Numbered from the stretch's first letter, positions 32,716-44,872 are shown. The stretch is DNA of 64,000 nucleotides from Podospora comata (GCA_017354895.1 CP071493.1:62001-126000), one strand, 5' to 3'. Notes: generated by a model not told the origin, from the letters alone. A program made the numbers and translations.

Positions 32716-34726
32716 ATGGAAGCTCTGCCCAGTCCCAAAAGACCCCCGAGTGCCATTCCTTCCGATTCCGATAGCCGAAAAGAGCTTGGGAGAGCGGTAA
32801 CTGCCGACACGTCGAAAGCCACCAGGTTACAAACCGAACAAGTCCCTACTTTACGAGCCTCGAACGAGTCCACGCGAAAAATTAAGACAAATACAAGAGT
32901 CACCATTCCGCCTGCCTATGGAGCCTCGCATAACTCACCAATTGGCAACACTCAAGAAAATAAGAGCGTGGATTATTCAGCCGGTCAAGCCGTCGAAATT
33001 GCTCTGTCAGAGGCAGGTTGTGACAAGCCGGTCTCAGAGAAGACGGATTCACAGCAGGAGTTATACCACGCATTTGCGAGGCGGGAGAAGCGGCTTATGG
33101 TATGGATAGTATCATTTGCCGGGCTGTTCTCTCCACTTTCAAGCAATATTTACTTCCCTGCGCTGGGTGCCATATCTTCAGTGGGTTCTCTCCTTGAATA
33201 TTCTTGTTCCATTTCTGATCATGAAGTATAGCACGTAAAAACCGAACTCGCCATGATATCGCTCACTGTGACTGTGTACATGGCAGTTCAGGGGGTGGCG
33301 CCTTCTTTTTGGGGACCTTTGAGCGACACGCGTGGACGCAGAGTCACCTTTATCTGCACTTTTGGCGTGTACCTCATCGCAAACCTCGGGTTGGCATTCA
33401 GCGACGACTTTGCCTCATTGATGGCTTTTCGAGCAATCCAAGCTGCTGGCAGTGCCGCGACCATCTCCGTTGGTGTGTTTTGCCAAGACCCAGCCCCTTT
33501 TTTACCCCTGAATTCCACGCTAACAACAAGAAACAGGTGCTGGAGTGATTGGCGATATCACAACAGCAAAGGAACGCGGCGGATATATGGGTAGTTTTGG
33601 AGGAAGTGAGTCTTGCATCGCGGCTTTCTATTCTTGTCCTTTCTGACTTTGATCCTTGTGCATAGTTCGAATGCTCGGCCAATCAATTGGGCCAGTGATT
33701 GGCGGCATTATCACCGAGTTCTTTGGATTTCACGCCATCTTTTGGTTTCTCGTCGTCCTTGGTTTCATAAGTCTCGTGGTTATTGTGCTCTTCCTCCCGG
33801 AAACCCTTCGTCACATTGCTGGAAATGGCACTATCCCACTGCGCGGCATCCATCGTCCAGTTGTCACTCGCCATATCAGCAAACACTGGAAGCGTCCAGA
33901 TGCAGTATCCAGTGAGGAGGGAAACATCACGACTTTGACGCCCAAGTTTACTCTGGGCTCGATATTATTGCCACTGCGATTTCTTTTTGAAAAGGACGTG
34001 TTTGTCACGCTATTATTTGGGGCTTTTGTGTACACGATTTGGAGTGTGGTGACTTCGTCGACAACCGCCCTGTTTCAGCCTCGATATCGACTCTCTAATT
34101 TGAAAGTGGGCCTCATATTCCTACCGAACGGCGCGGCTTGTGTTAGCGGATCATACTTTGCTGGCAAGATTCTTGATCGCGATTATCGGCACGTCGAGTC
34201 AGCATACCGTGCTTCCAACGGGATCCCGCTCGAGACTCCTCTTAACAGAAAGCATTTGTCGGACCTTCCACTTTCCCGTGCTCGACTTCGGTCCTCCTGG
34301 TATCTCATCGTCTTGTTCGTGTTTGCCGTTGCGGGGTATGGCTTCTCGCTTTCTTCCCCCTTGCTGGCCTCGAGATCGGGTATAGCTCTACCATTGGTTT
34401 TGCAGTTCGTCATTGCAATCACAGCGACGGCCATCTTTACCCAAAACAGTGCACTGATGGTGGACTTGTATCCTGGGGCCAGCGCCAGCGCCACCGCTGT
34501 CAACAATCTCGTTCGGTGCTCGTTGGGCGCTGTGGGAGTGGCAGGGGTGCAGTTTATCATTGACAAGATTGGGGTCGAGGCCGCGTTTCTGATCTTTGCT
34601 GTCGTAACAATTGCTCTCACGCCTTTGATGTGTCTACAGTGGAAATATGGCGAGGTCTGGAGAGCTGAGAGGATAGCGAGGCTTGCCCGGAGGGAGCAGA
34701 AACAAGTGACCAGGGCGCAGGTGTGA
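32716..34726 (+). CDS. MFS drug:H+ antiporter, DHA1 (Qdr-like) family
   Basis: Four exons, 32716-33180, 33232-33472, 33537-33605 and 33666-34726, with introns of 51, 64 and 60 bp, give 611 residues. A long Ser/Lys-rich cytosolic N-terminus precedes the first span (VSFAGLFSPLSSNIYFPALG). Splicing rebuilds the family sequence TELAMISLTVTVYMAVQG, then motif A (GPLSDTRGRR), GAGVIGDITTAKERGGYMG, and GQSIGPVIGGIITEFFGF as motif C. A central cytosolic loop with VESAYRASNGIP separates the two halves. These carriers export drugs, polyamines or weak acids at the plasma membrane by proton exchange. No biosynthetic cluster surrounds it, so the substrate is open. All introns lie in the first half. Confidence 0.92.
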
Positions 34727-36178
34727 GGGATGACTGTGTTTTTGTGCCTCGAGGGTTGTGGGAAGCGTAGGTTGGGACAAAAGTTTTAGGCTGTCACGTT
34801 TTCGGGGTTTGCACGTTCTTTTCTCTTTCTTCCTTTCTTCCGGAAGGCCGTGTGGTTTATGATAAGTGCAGTGTTTGCCGGCTGCTACATGTAGAGATGG
34901 GATAGAATAAGACTTCGTAAGACAAACTGGCCACACGAACATGACACATATGTTATTCCAAATTTGACGCCACAATCGTGCATATAGTCTGTTCAAGATA
35001 CCCGATCACTGAGGTCTTGAATAACCACAGAGATCGTAGTGATTTATGCATTGTGTTGTTGGCTATTGAGGAAATGTAAATGCCTGCAGAGTTCATCAAG
35101 AGCATTATGGATTTGCTGAAATAGGTAGGTACCTACCTAGGGCAGAGTTGTCAAGCACCGTTATACGATGACTGCAAGATCTATACATGATCGTAATCCC
35201 GTGTTCTGCATTAAAAAGCATCAAGTGCATCTCGAAATAACCACATACATATTGAATCGAATTTGGACCTGATTGAGTACCACAATGCCCTTCTGATCCA
35301 GCATTTGGTCCGAATATCCTGTAGAGAGCGTACCATGCCGGCAATGACAAAGAGCTCAGACACACCGTAGGCCGATACTGTCTAACCACAGAACCCGACA
35401 CAGCCTTCTGCCCCGTACACATCACCACGTCCGCCAGAAAACCAGCATTCGACGTAACAGGCATGTTAGGAGTTGATTTTTGGAACCTCAATCGAAAGGT
35501 CATCAAACCCTCTTTGATTGCATTCCGCCTTTAAGCATTTTGATGACAAAGAGTGTCTAGGTCCGTCTGTAGCTGGACTCGACTCCCGCATCCAGCGAGC
35601 CAACAAAGCGACGGTCCATTCTTTGATAATCACCTCACCTACCACCAACAATGAAGCACCGAGTCTGCAGACCAAAACGGAAAACCCTGTGTTTTTTTTT
35701 GCTAGTTACAACACCCGGTGATGGTGAATAGGTTTACACGAGTGCATATTGGAGCATAGTGTCCTCACTCTGAACCAGTACAAGTGAAGGCAGTGGAAAC
35801 ACTGTCAGAATGGGAGAATTGGAGGAATTCACTCGGTTCCTTCAAAATATAAAGTCAATTCACCCAGTAGCTACCTCTGAAACAATGGGGGAGCAACCAG
35901 ATATGAGGAGTGGTGTCAAGGACGCTCTTCTGTCCCGCTCTTTTGGCCACTTCTGCTCGAGAACAATAAGCTCTGTTCCTCTTTCTCTTTATCTCAAGTG
36001 AAGAGAAGAAAATGCCGAGTCCTATAACATTGATTGGGACCGTTTTGAGGTCATGGATCGCAAGGGGTCTATCTCGACACCTTTCCTCGACCGCTGCCAC
36101 CGTTCCAGCAGCAGAAGATGGTCCAGTGTGGCCTCAAGGAATAAGACAACATACCATTGACTAAAGCCAACCACCAAG
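34727..36178. other. Intergenic: DHA1 3' flank and GT2 promoter
   Basis: About 1.45 kb without a supportable gene. Contains an 18-bp perfect palindrome (separate entry). Confidence 0.55.
35122..35139. repeat. 18-bp perfect palindrome built from TAGG/CCTA
   Basis: TAGGTAGGTACCTACCTA equals its own reverse complement. Related fragments (TAGGTAC) occur elsewhere in this window, near 27411, 39744 and 39902. It could be a dimer binding site or a small dispersed element; nothing in the sequence decides. Confidence 0.8.
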
Positions 36179-38893
36179 ATGTCCACTCCTCAACGACCAA
36201 CTGCGAGGACACGGGACACACCTGTGACCAACCCTCCTGTGCCTCCCCCCCCTGAGCCTGTCCAGGATGAGCCGTACGTCCCATCAAGGCTTAGATCGAA
36301 CAAGGTACTAAGGGGGCTTTTCAACGCCTTCATCTTGGCCCTCTGTGGCTATGGTGTTCACCAGTTTGCGACCTGGTACTCGGAATACGACTACTGGCTA
36401 TACTGGTTCATCGTACTGGCAACCTGGCGCTACGCCCGTTTCATTCTCAACTGCATTGGTTGGGTTCTGTATAAGCCAACCCCCGTTCCCAAGAACCCCA
36501 CGTACACCCCCAACCGACATGTCACGGTCATCCTGCCCACCATCGACCCTACAGGCGTTGACTTTCAGGAATGCATCAGCACCTGCGCCCAAAACGAGCC
36601 TGCTCAGATCATTGTCATCACGGCCGGTGACGAGCTGCTTGTTAAGACAGAGAAGGCAGTCGAGAAGTACATCAAGCTTTATCCCAAGACCAATTTCATC
36701 GTGGACCGTGCCCTGATTGCCAGCAAGAGAGCTCAAGTTGCTGTGGCGGTGCCGCTGGTCTCAACCGCCATCACCGTCATGCTCGACGACCACGTCTTCT
36801 GGAAGAAGGATTTCCTCAAGGCGCTCCTCGCGCCGTTTGAGGATCCAGAGATTGGCTTGGTGGGAACAAACAAGAAAGTCCGCCGGTTACCGAACCTGTC
36901 GGTTTGGCGGCGTTTCTGGAACATGCTGGGGGCGACCTATCTTTACCGCCACAACTTCGAGGTCAGATCGGCCAACTACTGGGACGGGGGCTCCTTTGTC
37001 ATTTCTGCGCGTACCTGTGCTCTGCGCACCCGTATCGTCCAGGACCCCGAGTACCTGGCCGGTTACGTCGACGAGCGATTCTTCTTTGGGCTCTGTGGGC
37101 CTCTCAACCCGGACGATGACAACTACAACACCAGATTTGCCGTGCGCAAGGGCTGGCGGATCAAGTTCCAGTACACCGACGACGCCGAAATTGAGACAAC
37201 TGTTGGCGTGGCCGATCCCGTCCACAAGAAGTTCCTGGGGCAGTGCACGCGCTGGGCCCGCACCACCTGGAGGTCAAACCCTTGCTCTCTCTTCACTGAT
37301 GGCAGCGTTTGGGCATTTCAGCCCTACTGCGTCTATGCCGTCTACCTCACCTCCTTCACAAACTTTGCTTTGTTTACCGATGTTGCCCTCGTTGCCCTCT
37401 ACAACTGGAGCAAGCAAGCCACCAGTCAAGGTATATGGGCCTTGGTTATTTGGATACTTTTTGTCAAGTTTGTCAAGGTCTTTGAGTACTACAAGCGTCA
37501 CCCCAATGACTGGTGGACTTTCCCATTCTATGTCGCTTTTGCCTATTACCACAGCCTCATCAAGCTCTGGGCGCTGTTGACGTTTTGGGACCACGCCTGG
37601 ACTGGGCGTAACCTCGGAGCCATCAAAACCCAGGCCAACCCAGCCGGGACAGAAGCGGGAGCCACAGCTGGACCGGCGGCAGTGGCCGCGCGACTGCAGC
37701 GTAGCATGTCCGTCAGTAGTATGACTAGCAGTCTTGCGCAAGAGAAGGAAGGTCTGCGCAGCGGCACCGCTTGGATATCAAACCTGGGAAGTACGGCCCG
37801 GCTTCACAAGAGCCAAACGATCTTTGGTGGGAGCCAGGTTGGTCTGCTTGACAATCTCAAGATTGTAGGCAGTCACATGGAGAAGTCCCGTGATGCCCAA
37901 GTCAGGATTCTTGGTCAACAAGATATTGTCTTCAATGAGGTGCAAAGACTGATTGCGGAGGCCGACTCCATCGAGAAGCAATATGAAACTATGAACGAGA
38001 ACGAGACGAGAAATCAGGAAGCCTTGATCCGTCTTCGCGGCCAGATGCTCCGATTGGAGCAGAGGCACGGAGAGCTCATCCGTATCGCCGGCCTGACCGC
38101 CACGTCGCCCGCACTCACTCCAACAGCTGCCAAGGCCTTCAAGGTGGCAAGTCGGCACCACACAGGGGGTGGCAGAGCCTCACCACCTACAGAAGATCCT
38201 GAAAGCATCGAGAGACCATCCTTTTTTACTGGGGTGAGGGGAGTGCACTTCAGTAGGTCTACAGTCGGCGGGACCAGTAACGACGGCTTTGGTCCTGGCA
38301 GGACAGGTGCTGACGGCTCCGGGAGTAACGAGTCCACCCCACGTCCGATCATTCCCGACAATTTCAAGGACAGCTTCCCACCGGATACTAAGAAGAGTAC
38401 TGGGGACACCGACTCACTTATCGCGAATTTGAACATTCCCACTATTGGTACACAACACTTTGTGCCTCCCTCTGAGAAAAAGGGAGGACAGCCCGCCGCC
38501 GCCAAGGGCTTTCCCCCCCCAACTCAGGCCGAAAAGCCGATCGAAGAATTCTCCCCCGTCCCGCAGCCAAGAAACTCACCTTCAGGTTTCACCCCGACGT
38601 CAGACCTCGAAAGCACCACCCCCGGAGAAGATCCCGCCGCCACGGATAGCAAGAAGAGCTCGGGTTCGGACTCGACCCGCTCGCCGGCACAGACGCCGAC
38701 CCGCCCGCCAGGCGGTAGAAGAGTTTCCAAAGAGCAGAACAAAAGTGTCAGTACCCCTCCAAAACAAGAAGAAGCCGCTCCCCTTAACAAGCCCAGAACA
38801 CCTGAGAGCAACCCGTTGTTGAAAGAGGAGCTCGAGCAGCAGAACCATGAGAATTCTATGAGAAGGTTTTATGAGATGCTTGGCGAGAGCTAG
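36179..38893 (+). CDS. Processive family-2 glycosyltransferase (hyaluronan/chitin synthase-like)
   Basis: A single exon of 904 residues from the ATG at 36179. Two N-terminal membrane spans (LFNAFILALCGYGVHQF, YWLYWFIVLATWRYARFI) precede the GT-A domain: VTVILPTIDPTGVDFQEC, MLDDHVFW (Asp pair for the UDP-sugar), PDDDNYNTRF, and QCTRWARTTWR, the QxxRW acceptor motif of processive synthases. Three more spans follow. It resembles the plasma-membrane type-2 glycosyltransferases of filamentous ascomycetes that plant pathogens need for hyphal growth on surfaces; the polymer is unknown. Residues from about 500 on are low-complexity apart from a coiled coil at about 570-640, a long cytosolic tail that may be regulatory. 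Stop codon and tail look intact. Confidence 0.88.
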   Translation: MSTPQRPTARTRDTPVTNPPVPPPPEPVQDEPYVPSRLRSNKVLRGLFNAFILALCGYGVHQFATWYSEYDYWLYWFIVLATWRYARFILNCIGWVLYKPTPVPKNPTYTPNRHVTVILPTIDPTGVDFQECISTCAQNEPAQIIVITAGDELLVKTEKAVEKYIKLYPKTNFIVDRALIASKRAQVAVAVPLVSTAITVMLDDHVFWKKDFLKALLAPFEDPEIGLVGTNKKVRRLPNLSVWRRFWNMLGATYLYRHNFEVRSANYWDGGSFVISARTCALRTRIVQDPEYLAGYVDERFFFGLCGPLNPDDDNYNTRFAVRKGWRIKFQYTDDAEIETTVGVADPVHKKFLGQCTRWARTTWRSNPCSLFTDGSVWAFQPYCVYAVYLTSFTNFALFTDVALVALYNWSKQATSQGIWALVIWILFVKFVKVFEYYKRHPNDWWTFPFYVAFAYYHSLIKLWALLTFWDHAWTGRNLGAIKTQANPAGTEAGATAGPAAVAARLQRSMSVSSMTSSLAQEKEGLRSGTAWISNLGSTARLHKSQTIFGGSQVGLLDNLKIVGSHMEKSRDAQVRILGQQDIVFNEVQRLIAEADSIEKQYETMNENETRNQEALIRLRGQMLRLEQRHGELIRIAGLTATSPALTPTAAKAFKVASRHHTGGGRASPPTEDPESIERPSFFTGVRGVHFSRSTVGGTSNDGFGPGRTGADGSGSNESTPRPIIPDNFKDSFPPDTKKSTGDTDSLIANLNIPTIGTQHFVPPSEKKGGQPAAAKGFPPPTQAEKPIEEFSPVPQPRNSPSGFTPTSDLESTTPGEDPAATDSKKSSGSDSTRSPAQTPTRPPGGRRVSKEQNKSVSTPPKQEEAAPLNKPRTPESNPLLKEELEQQNHENSMRRFYEMLGES

Positions 38894-40248
38894 GGGAGAT
38901 ATGGTTGGGCTGGGAATCGAAAGGATAGGGAATCGGATGGGTTGGGAATCGGACAGGGTGGGAATTAGATGGGTTGGGAATCGGATGCGTATATGGATAT
39001 GGGAATGGGACAAGGAAAGGAATGGCAAAATAAAAGAAAATGGAAAAGGAAAGATGGCAAAGCCTCACGGCGGCAAAGAAGGGAAAGGGGGTCACTTCTT
39101 GGGATTCAGGGTTTTATACGGTTAAACTTGGCGTTGGGGTGGGTTTGGCACGAGCTCAATATTCTTTGGGCTTTATCAGCGTAGTTGCAGCCTTTTCAGT
39201 AGCATTTCAATTGAAAGGGTTAGCGCAAGACGTACTCACTGGATGCATTTACAGCGACGTCACGAGCAGCCAATAACAAAGACTGAAAAGGAGTTGGTTG
39301 CTATGAAATGCCATTCTCCACATTCGCGACGGGATCCACAAAAGGGGTCGATAGGGGTGTAAACAATACCCTTTCCCTTCGAGTAGCGGACACGTCCACA
39401 AAACAAAACATTTTATAAAAAATTATCACTGAGAAAGATGTTGACATTAAAGAGGCGTGAAGAAGCCAGGCAACAGGCAGACCAACAATTTCACCCTCCA
39501 AGCGGCAACACCCAGGTCTTATTTACCTCGTGTTTTTGTATGGCCCCCGAAGTCAGACAAGCCTGCTCTGCGAAATTTGTCCTTTTGGCTGTCTGCATGC
39601 ACGACAGAGAAAGAACCATTATAGGAAGGAGGACACACTTATGCTGGGTTTGAAAGGGGCGTATACAGGTTGGTCATCTGGGCTTGGGGGCGGCAATGTA
39701 CATTTGCAGGGCTGGAAACAGAACCAAAGAAGCTCCTTAGGTACTCTGGGCGTCCTAGATTGTAGGTGGTTTGCTCGGATGGTTTGGGGCCAATTGCATC
39801 GATGCTCAGCCGTCAGACAGGCAACAGGAGCTGAAAACGAACCAATCAGTGGCTTGCGTCGGTGAGCCATCACTACCCTACACGCCGTAACCAATGTAGT
39901 ATAGGTACCACAGGCACTGCCGATAATGCGCCAACACGGCGCCTCCCGGATCACCACAACGCCGATCACCAGGCTGGCAGGCTTCAAAAAACACACGCCG
40001 CAGTAATTCTGTTGCACTGTGCCGCGAATATCCAAGTAATTCCCCACCCTACCGTACCTACCGTATCTCAGCAATGCGGGATGATGCTGGGAGAGGTTGG
40101 CATTGAACAGTGCCATGGGCGGTGCGAAAGAGCGGGCCGAATTGCTTGATCACTCTATTAAAACACCCATGGCCGGAACTGGATGCCATATCCTTCCTGA
40201 CATCTGTGCTGGTCTTGTTGACGTTTGGATCCTCCTCACGCTCTCACA
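38894..40248. other. Intergenic: GT2 3' flank and receptor promoter
   Basis: Begins with a G-rich tandem repeat (separate entry). The remaining 1.25 kb shows only overlapping short ORFs with no family resemblance. Confidence 0.55.
38903..38989. repeat. G-rich imperfect tandem repeat just after the GT2 stop codon
   Basis: About five degenerate 16-17 bp units around GGGTTGGGAATCGGAT start 10 bases after the stop codon. On the mRNA strand at least six GGG runs are spaced closely enough for G-quadruplex formation in the 3' untranslated region, though folding is only a prediction. Confidence 0.8.
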
Positions 40249-41616
40249 ATGGAGCCCTCCGCCATCCATGGCCGGGATGTGGTGGGAAATATGGTGGCCC
40301 CTTCCATCCCCTACAACACCCTGATGGTAAGTGTCCCCCAAAATAAGCTCCCCAGCGCCATGAACGACTCCTCAACCGCCTCTAGGGATTCATCTGGTCC
40401 GGCACATGCCTGTCGCTCGTCACCATCCTTCTTCGTCTTGCTTTCCGCATCAAACTCCTCCATCGCCTCCGACTGGACGACTACCTCATCATCGCCTCCT
40501 TCGTTTTATACCTAGGCTCGACAATTCTCTGGGCCGTCCTAGCACGCACTCTCTATGTCGTCGCCCAGGGTTGGAACACGACCCCTACCGACCCAGCCGC
40601 CATCTTCGAGCTCTTCAACAACGCCGGTACCCTTCTCCATGCCATCCTCGCAACCTACTGGCTCACCTGGACCTCGCTATGGCTGGTCAAGATTGCCTTT
40701 ATGGTATTCTTCTACCCTCTGGGCAGACACGCCCCTCTCCAGCGCTACCTCTGGTGGACGGTACTTGTCTGCATCGTGGCGGCCTACTGCGTGACGGTCG
40801 GGCTGACGACAGATGACTGTCTAACAGCCAGTGGTCTCGACATTGCACAAAAGTGCATCGGCGAAGCAAAGTTCAACCGGCAGTACTTCACCTCTCGCGT
40901 CCACTTGGCAACGGATATCTCGACAGACCTCCTCAGTCAGTTCCATGTCCCGCCGTTTTGCCAGACAGTCAGCTGACATGTCCGATATCTAGTCGTCATC
41001 GTATCGGGCAATATCGTCTGGCGGGTCTCTATTCCATGGAAAAAGAAGCTGTTGCTGATGGGCATCTGCTGCTTGACCATCGCCATGGTTGTCGTGGCCA
41101 TCGTCCGCGCCGAGGCAGGCTATTCTGGAACCTCTCCCGATGTATCATGGATGATTCTGTGCAACTCCCTCGAGATGACATTGGGTACGTTATGCTGAAC
41201 TCCTCCGGCCCCTGAAGAGTAAATCATGCTGATGAAGAGCAGCCATCTTGGTCGCCTGCGCCGCGTCTTTCCGCAGTCTTTACTCCCACACCAAGCACAC
41301 CAAGCAGCAAGACACCCTGAAGCTTCGACATCGAGACAACTGGTCCCGAAATAGAGGCCTCAAGTCGAACACCAACGCGACTGATATCATGGTCACAACA
41401 GAAGTCAGGCTTTGGGAGCACCAGACCTTCGACGATTTGACCCACAGCGAGGAAGCATTGTGGCCCCGGCCGCAACACCATGGACCGGAACATGTCCACA
41501 TGGATGGTACAGCGCATCCAAACCCCCCACAAGAGTTCAGTGGACCGACAATCACTTATCCCGCTCTTGCTGCACAACCTGGGTATAATGTAGCTGCGTA
41601 TAGTGTTCAGAAGTGA
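40249..41616 (+). CDS. Pth11-type rhodopsin-fold integral membrane receptor (first copy)
   Basis: Exons 40249-40326, 40386-40935, 40993-41184 and 41243-41616, with introns of 59, 57 and 58 bp, give 397 residues. Seven hydrophobic spans follow the fungal rhodopsin-domain pattern: LRLDDYLIIASFVLYLG after TM1, AILATYWLTWTSLWLVKIAFM, RVHLATDISTDLLIVIVSGNI with VWRVSIPWKKKLLL, and YSGTSPDVSWMILCNSLEM. The N-terminus is short and there is no CFEM domain. The cytosolic tail holds several His and Pro. The Pth11 family includes surface-sensing receptors of plant pathogens; most members have no known ligand. The exon structure is supported by all joints landing inside conserved helices. Confidence 0.88.
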
Positions 41617-42895
41617 TGATATTAGACGGCGTGAATGTTATGTATGACAGATCTCACCGGACATGGCAGTGAAGGAAGAGAAGTCGGGCCTAAGCCATGA
41701 ATGGAAAGACTGCTCGCAGACCTTCTCTGCAATTTGTGCTCCGGGATATTGACACGTTCACGTAAAGATTGCCCACTCCTCATCGACATCCCGCGAAAGA
41801 AGGCCACTGGCGGATGACCCAAATGCCAAGTCAGGCTCTCGGAGGAGTTGATATCACACGCGGACGGCCACGGTGAAATTCTGTGCTCCATCTCTTTTTT
41901 CTCGATGGTGTGGTGGCATCTTCTTAATGCGTGAATCGGTGACTCGGCCACTGCAAGAACTTGGTCCATGAAGCCAGCAATAACGACAGACGCTGGTGAA
42001 CTCCGGTGCCGTCGAAAGCTTGGTGTTAAGCCTATCAGCCAGGTCGGGCCGACGCCAGCTGCGTGTTTGGACCCGGAGAGCCGGGATGGCCCGTGCCCAA
42101 GACCCCACGAACCTCCAAAACCACAAATTTTTTTTGCGTCTCCAGAATCTCTACATCAAACAAACCACCGAGTTATTTGCTGTCGTATGAACGCACGCAA
42201 TGCTGCTCATGTCACTCTCCGCGCTGGTGTCTTGCCGATTAAAACAATGAGCAGAGACAATATTTTGCAGCAATGGAAGTATCTCACAGGTAGGATATTT
42301 TTTTCTCACATTCTTTTGCCCACGCAGCAACCGTTCCCAGCCGCTCAAGATCTCTCCGGATTTCTTACCAGTGAGATCTCCCTCTGGGGAGGCCTTCGCT
42401 TCTCAGTACGTCTTGTACTCGGGTCTTTGAAGGGGCTGTGCCATGTTGGACGGGTCACTGGCGGCAGGCTCTCGGGTCTGTCGCGGGTGACGATCTCTGC
42501 TGCAAGAATAGAACCCTCATGGGCCATCATAGTCCGCGTCTCTGCCGTTTATCGGACTTTTACAGAGAGGAGGCTCCAAGCGACCCGACATTTTTGACTT
42601 GATCATATCTCATCGTGAATGGCTGAGTGTGAGAGTCTCTTCCAGCGCTTTTTGACTCTGTAGGCGTGGTCCATCGGTGTTGTGATTTGCTGCGCCGTTG
42701 CGGGGTGCTTTGCTGGTGGAACGAGATTAGCCAGCACCATTTGGCGAACTACGTCATCGTCAACTGGCGATGCCATGAACTGAGCAACCGCTCTCTTCTC
42801 ACCACTGAGTTCTCGTAAAAAAGATAACTGTGGCTACTAGGCTGTCTGTTGCTCCGTATCTCGCAAATTGTTCATCCCATCAGCATCCACCCACA
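41617..42895. other. Intergenic between the receptor and malic enzyme genes
   Basis: About 1.28 kb. A 209-codon plus-strand ORF at 41968-42597 has no protein-like composition or family match and is not called. Nothing else seen. Confidence 0.5.
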
Positions 42896-44872
42896 ATGGG
42901 ATCCCAAGGCAAGCCGTCGTCCAAATTTGAGAGTCTTCCCTTGTCAATAAGCGGGCCGCTAGAATGCGCACTCAAGGGCACCGTCCTACTCACCCATCCA
43001 TACTTCAACAAGGGCTCAGCCTTCACCCACGAAGAGCGTCGAGACTTTGAACTTGCTGGGCTCCTGCCCCCAAGCATCCAAACGCTGGAGCAGCAGGTCC
43101 AACGGGCGTATGAACAGTACAGCGCGCATCCTGATGATCTTTCCAAGAACACATTTTTGACCTCGATGAAGGAACAAAATGAGGTGCTCTACTTTAGGGT
43201 GAGATATACCAGCAGTCGCAAAAGACATGCAGATAACTGAGACATGCATGCAGCTGCTCCACGATCACCTGCCCGAGATGTTCAGCGTAGTATACACGCC
43301 CACAGAAGGTGACGCCATCCAGAACTACTCGCGTATTTTTCGCCGTCCAGACGGAGTGTTTCTCAACATCAACGATACCGACCGTGTTCACCATGATCTT
43401 TCGCTTTGGGGCACCCCAGATGACATTGACTACATTGTCGTCACGGATGGGGAGGAGATTCTGGGAATTGGGGATCAGGGTTGCGGTGGCATTCTGATCT
43501 CAATCGCAAAGCTTGCACTCACGACACTCTGTGCTGGTGTCCATCCTAACCGTGTCCTACCCGTGGTCCTGGATTGCGGGACGAACAACCAGGATCTGCT
43601 GGATGATCCATTGTATCTTGGACTCCGGCACAAGCGAGTGACGGGCAAGCGTTATGACGACTTTGTTGATACATTTGTCAAGTCGGCGCGGGAGCTATAT
43701 CCGAAGGCTTACATCCATTTTGAAGATTTTGGGTTTGACAATGGTGAGTTTGCCGTGCCATATTGATGGCATTGGTCTGACGGGCGACAGCACGGAGACT
43801 ACTCGAAAAGTACCGCCCGGAGATTCCTTGCTTCAACGATGACGTCCAAGGTACCGGCTGTGTAACACTTGCCGCCATCTTTTCCGGTCTGCATGTCACA
43901 AAGCAGAACCTAGAAGATCTTCGCATGGTGGTATTCGGCGCTGGAACGGCGGGCGTTGGCATCGCTGATCAGGTCCGTGACGCCATCGCTACAGAACGAG
44001 GCATCAGTAAGGAAGACGCGGCAAAGCAGATCTGGTTCGTTGACCCTGAATACCCGTTTTATGCATGCGATGGAGGAGGTGCTGACACTACCAGGCTGAT
44101 TGACAAACAAGGGCTACTGACTACCGGAGTGGAATCACTGTCAAAGACTCAGAAGCCCTTTGCAAGGTCTGAAGATGAGTGGAGTGGAAAGGACAGAGAT
44201 CTGTTGGCCGTGGTCAGAGAAGTCAAGCCAAACGCGCTGATCGGAACATCCACAGTCCCCAAAGCGTTTACGGAGGAGATCGTGCGCGAGATGGCCTCAC
44301 ATGTCGAGCGCCCCATCATCCTTCCGTTGTCGAATCCGACGCGCCTACACGAAGCTATCCCTGCTAATTTGCTAAAATGGACAGACGGAAAAGCTCTGGT
44401 AGCAACTGGAAGCCCGTTCGAACCTATTAAAGGACCATGGGGTCAAGACGGACAAGAGGTGGAGATCGAGGTTGCCGAGTGCAACAACAGTGTCGTGTTT
44501 CCAGGCATTGGTCTCGGGTCTGTCCTGTGTCGCGCTCGGCTTGTTACAGACAAAATGCTGGTTGCAGCGGTGGGAGGGGTGGCAGAGCTGAGCCCGGCTC
44601 TGAAGGACGATACTGCGCCATTGTTGCCCGGTGTTGAGGTCGTGAGGGATGTCAGTGCAAGAGTGGCCCGCAAGGTGATTCAGGCAGCTGTGGAGGAGGG
44701 TGTTGCAACAGAACAGGGTATTCCAGAGAATGAGGACGATCTTGGCGAGTGGATCAAGGAGCAAATGTGGAAGCCCGTGTATCGACCGCTCAAATTTGTG
44801 GAAAAGGAGGGAGCTACAAGAGAGGCAAAGGGTGAGATGAGGGTTGTTGGAAGTCTGGCAACACGCGACTGA
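42896..44872 (+). CDS. Malic enzyme (oxidative decarboxylase)
   Basis: Exons 42896-43198, 43254-43743 and 43791-44872, with introns of 55 and 47 bp (phases 0 and 1), give 624 residues. It converts malate to pyruvate and CO2 with reduction of NAD(P). Marks are FSVVYTPTEGDAIQNYSRIF, TDGEEILGIGDQGCGGI, VLDCGTNNQDLLDDPLYLG, the metal-site block HFEDFGFDNARRLLEKY and FNDDVQGTG, the Rossmann loop VVFGAGTAGVGIADQV, and PLSNPTRLHEA. The start at 42896 follows homology; upstream codons in frame lack an ATG. The N-terminus MGSQGKPSSKFESLPL is not a presequence, so the protein looks cytosolic. Cofactor choice cannot be read with confidence. Confidence 0.93.

Noticed and set aside
36717-37580. 287-codon plus-strand ORF inside the GT2 gene
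   Set aside because: A frame shadow of the GT2 coding region, Ser/Thr/Pro-rich as expected from codon-biased C-rich third positions.
39619-40116. 165-codon minus-strand ORF
   Set aside because: No motif, signal or plausible splice structure; probably chance.
41968-42597. 209-codon plus-strand ORF between receptor and malic enzyme
   Set aside because: Composition looks random, there is no domain, and the region carries unrelated low-complexity bits such as a T-run.
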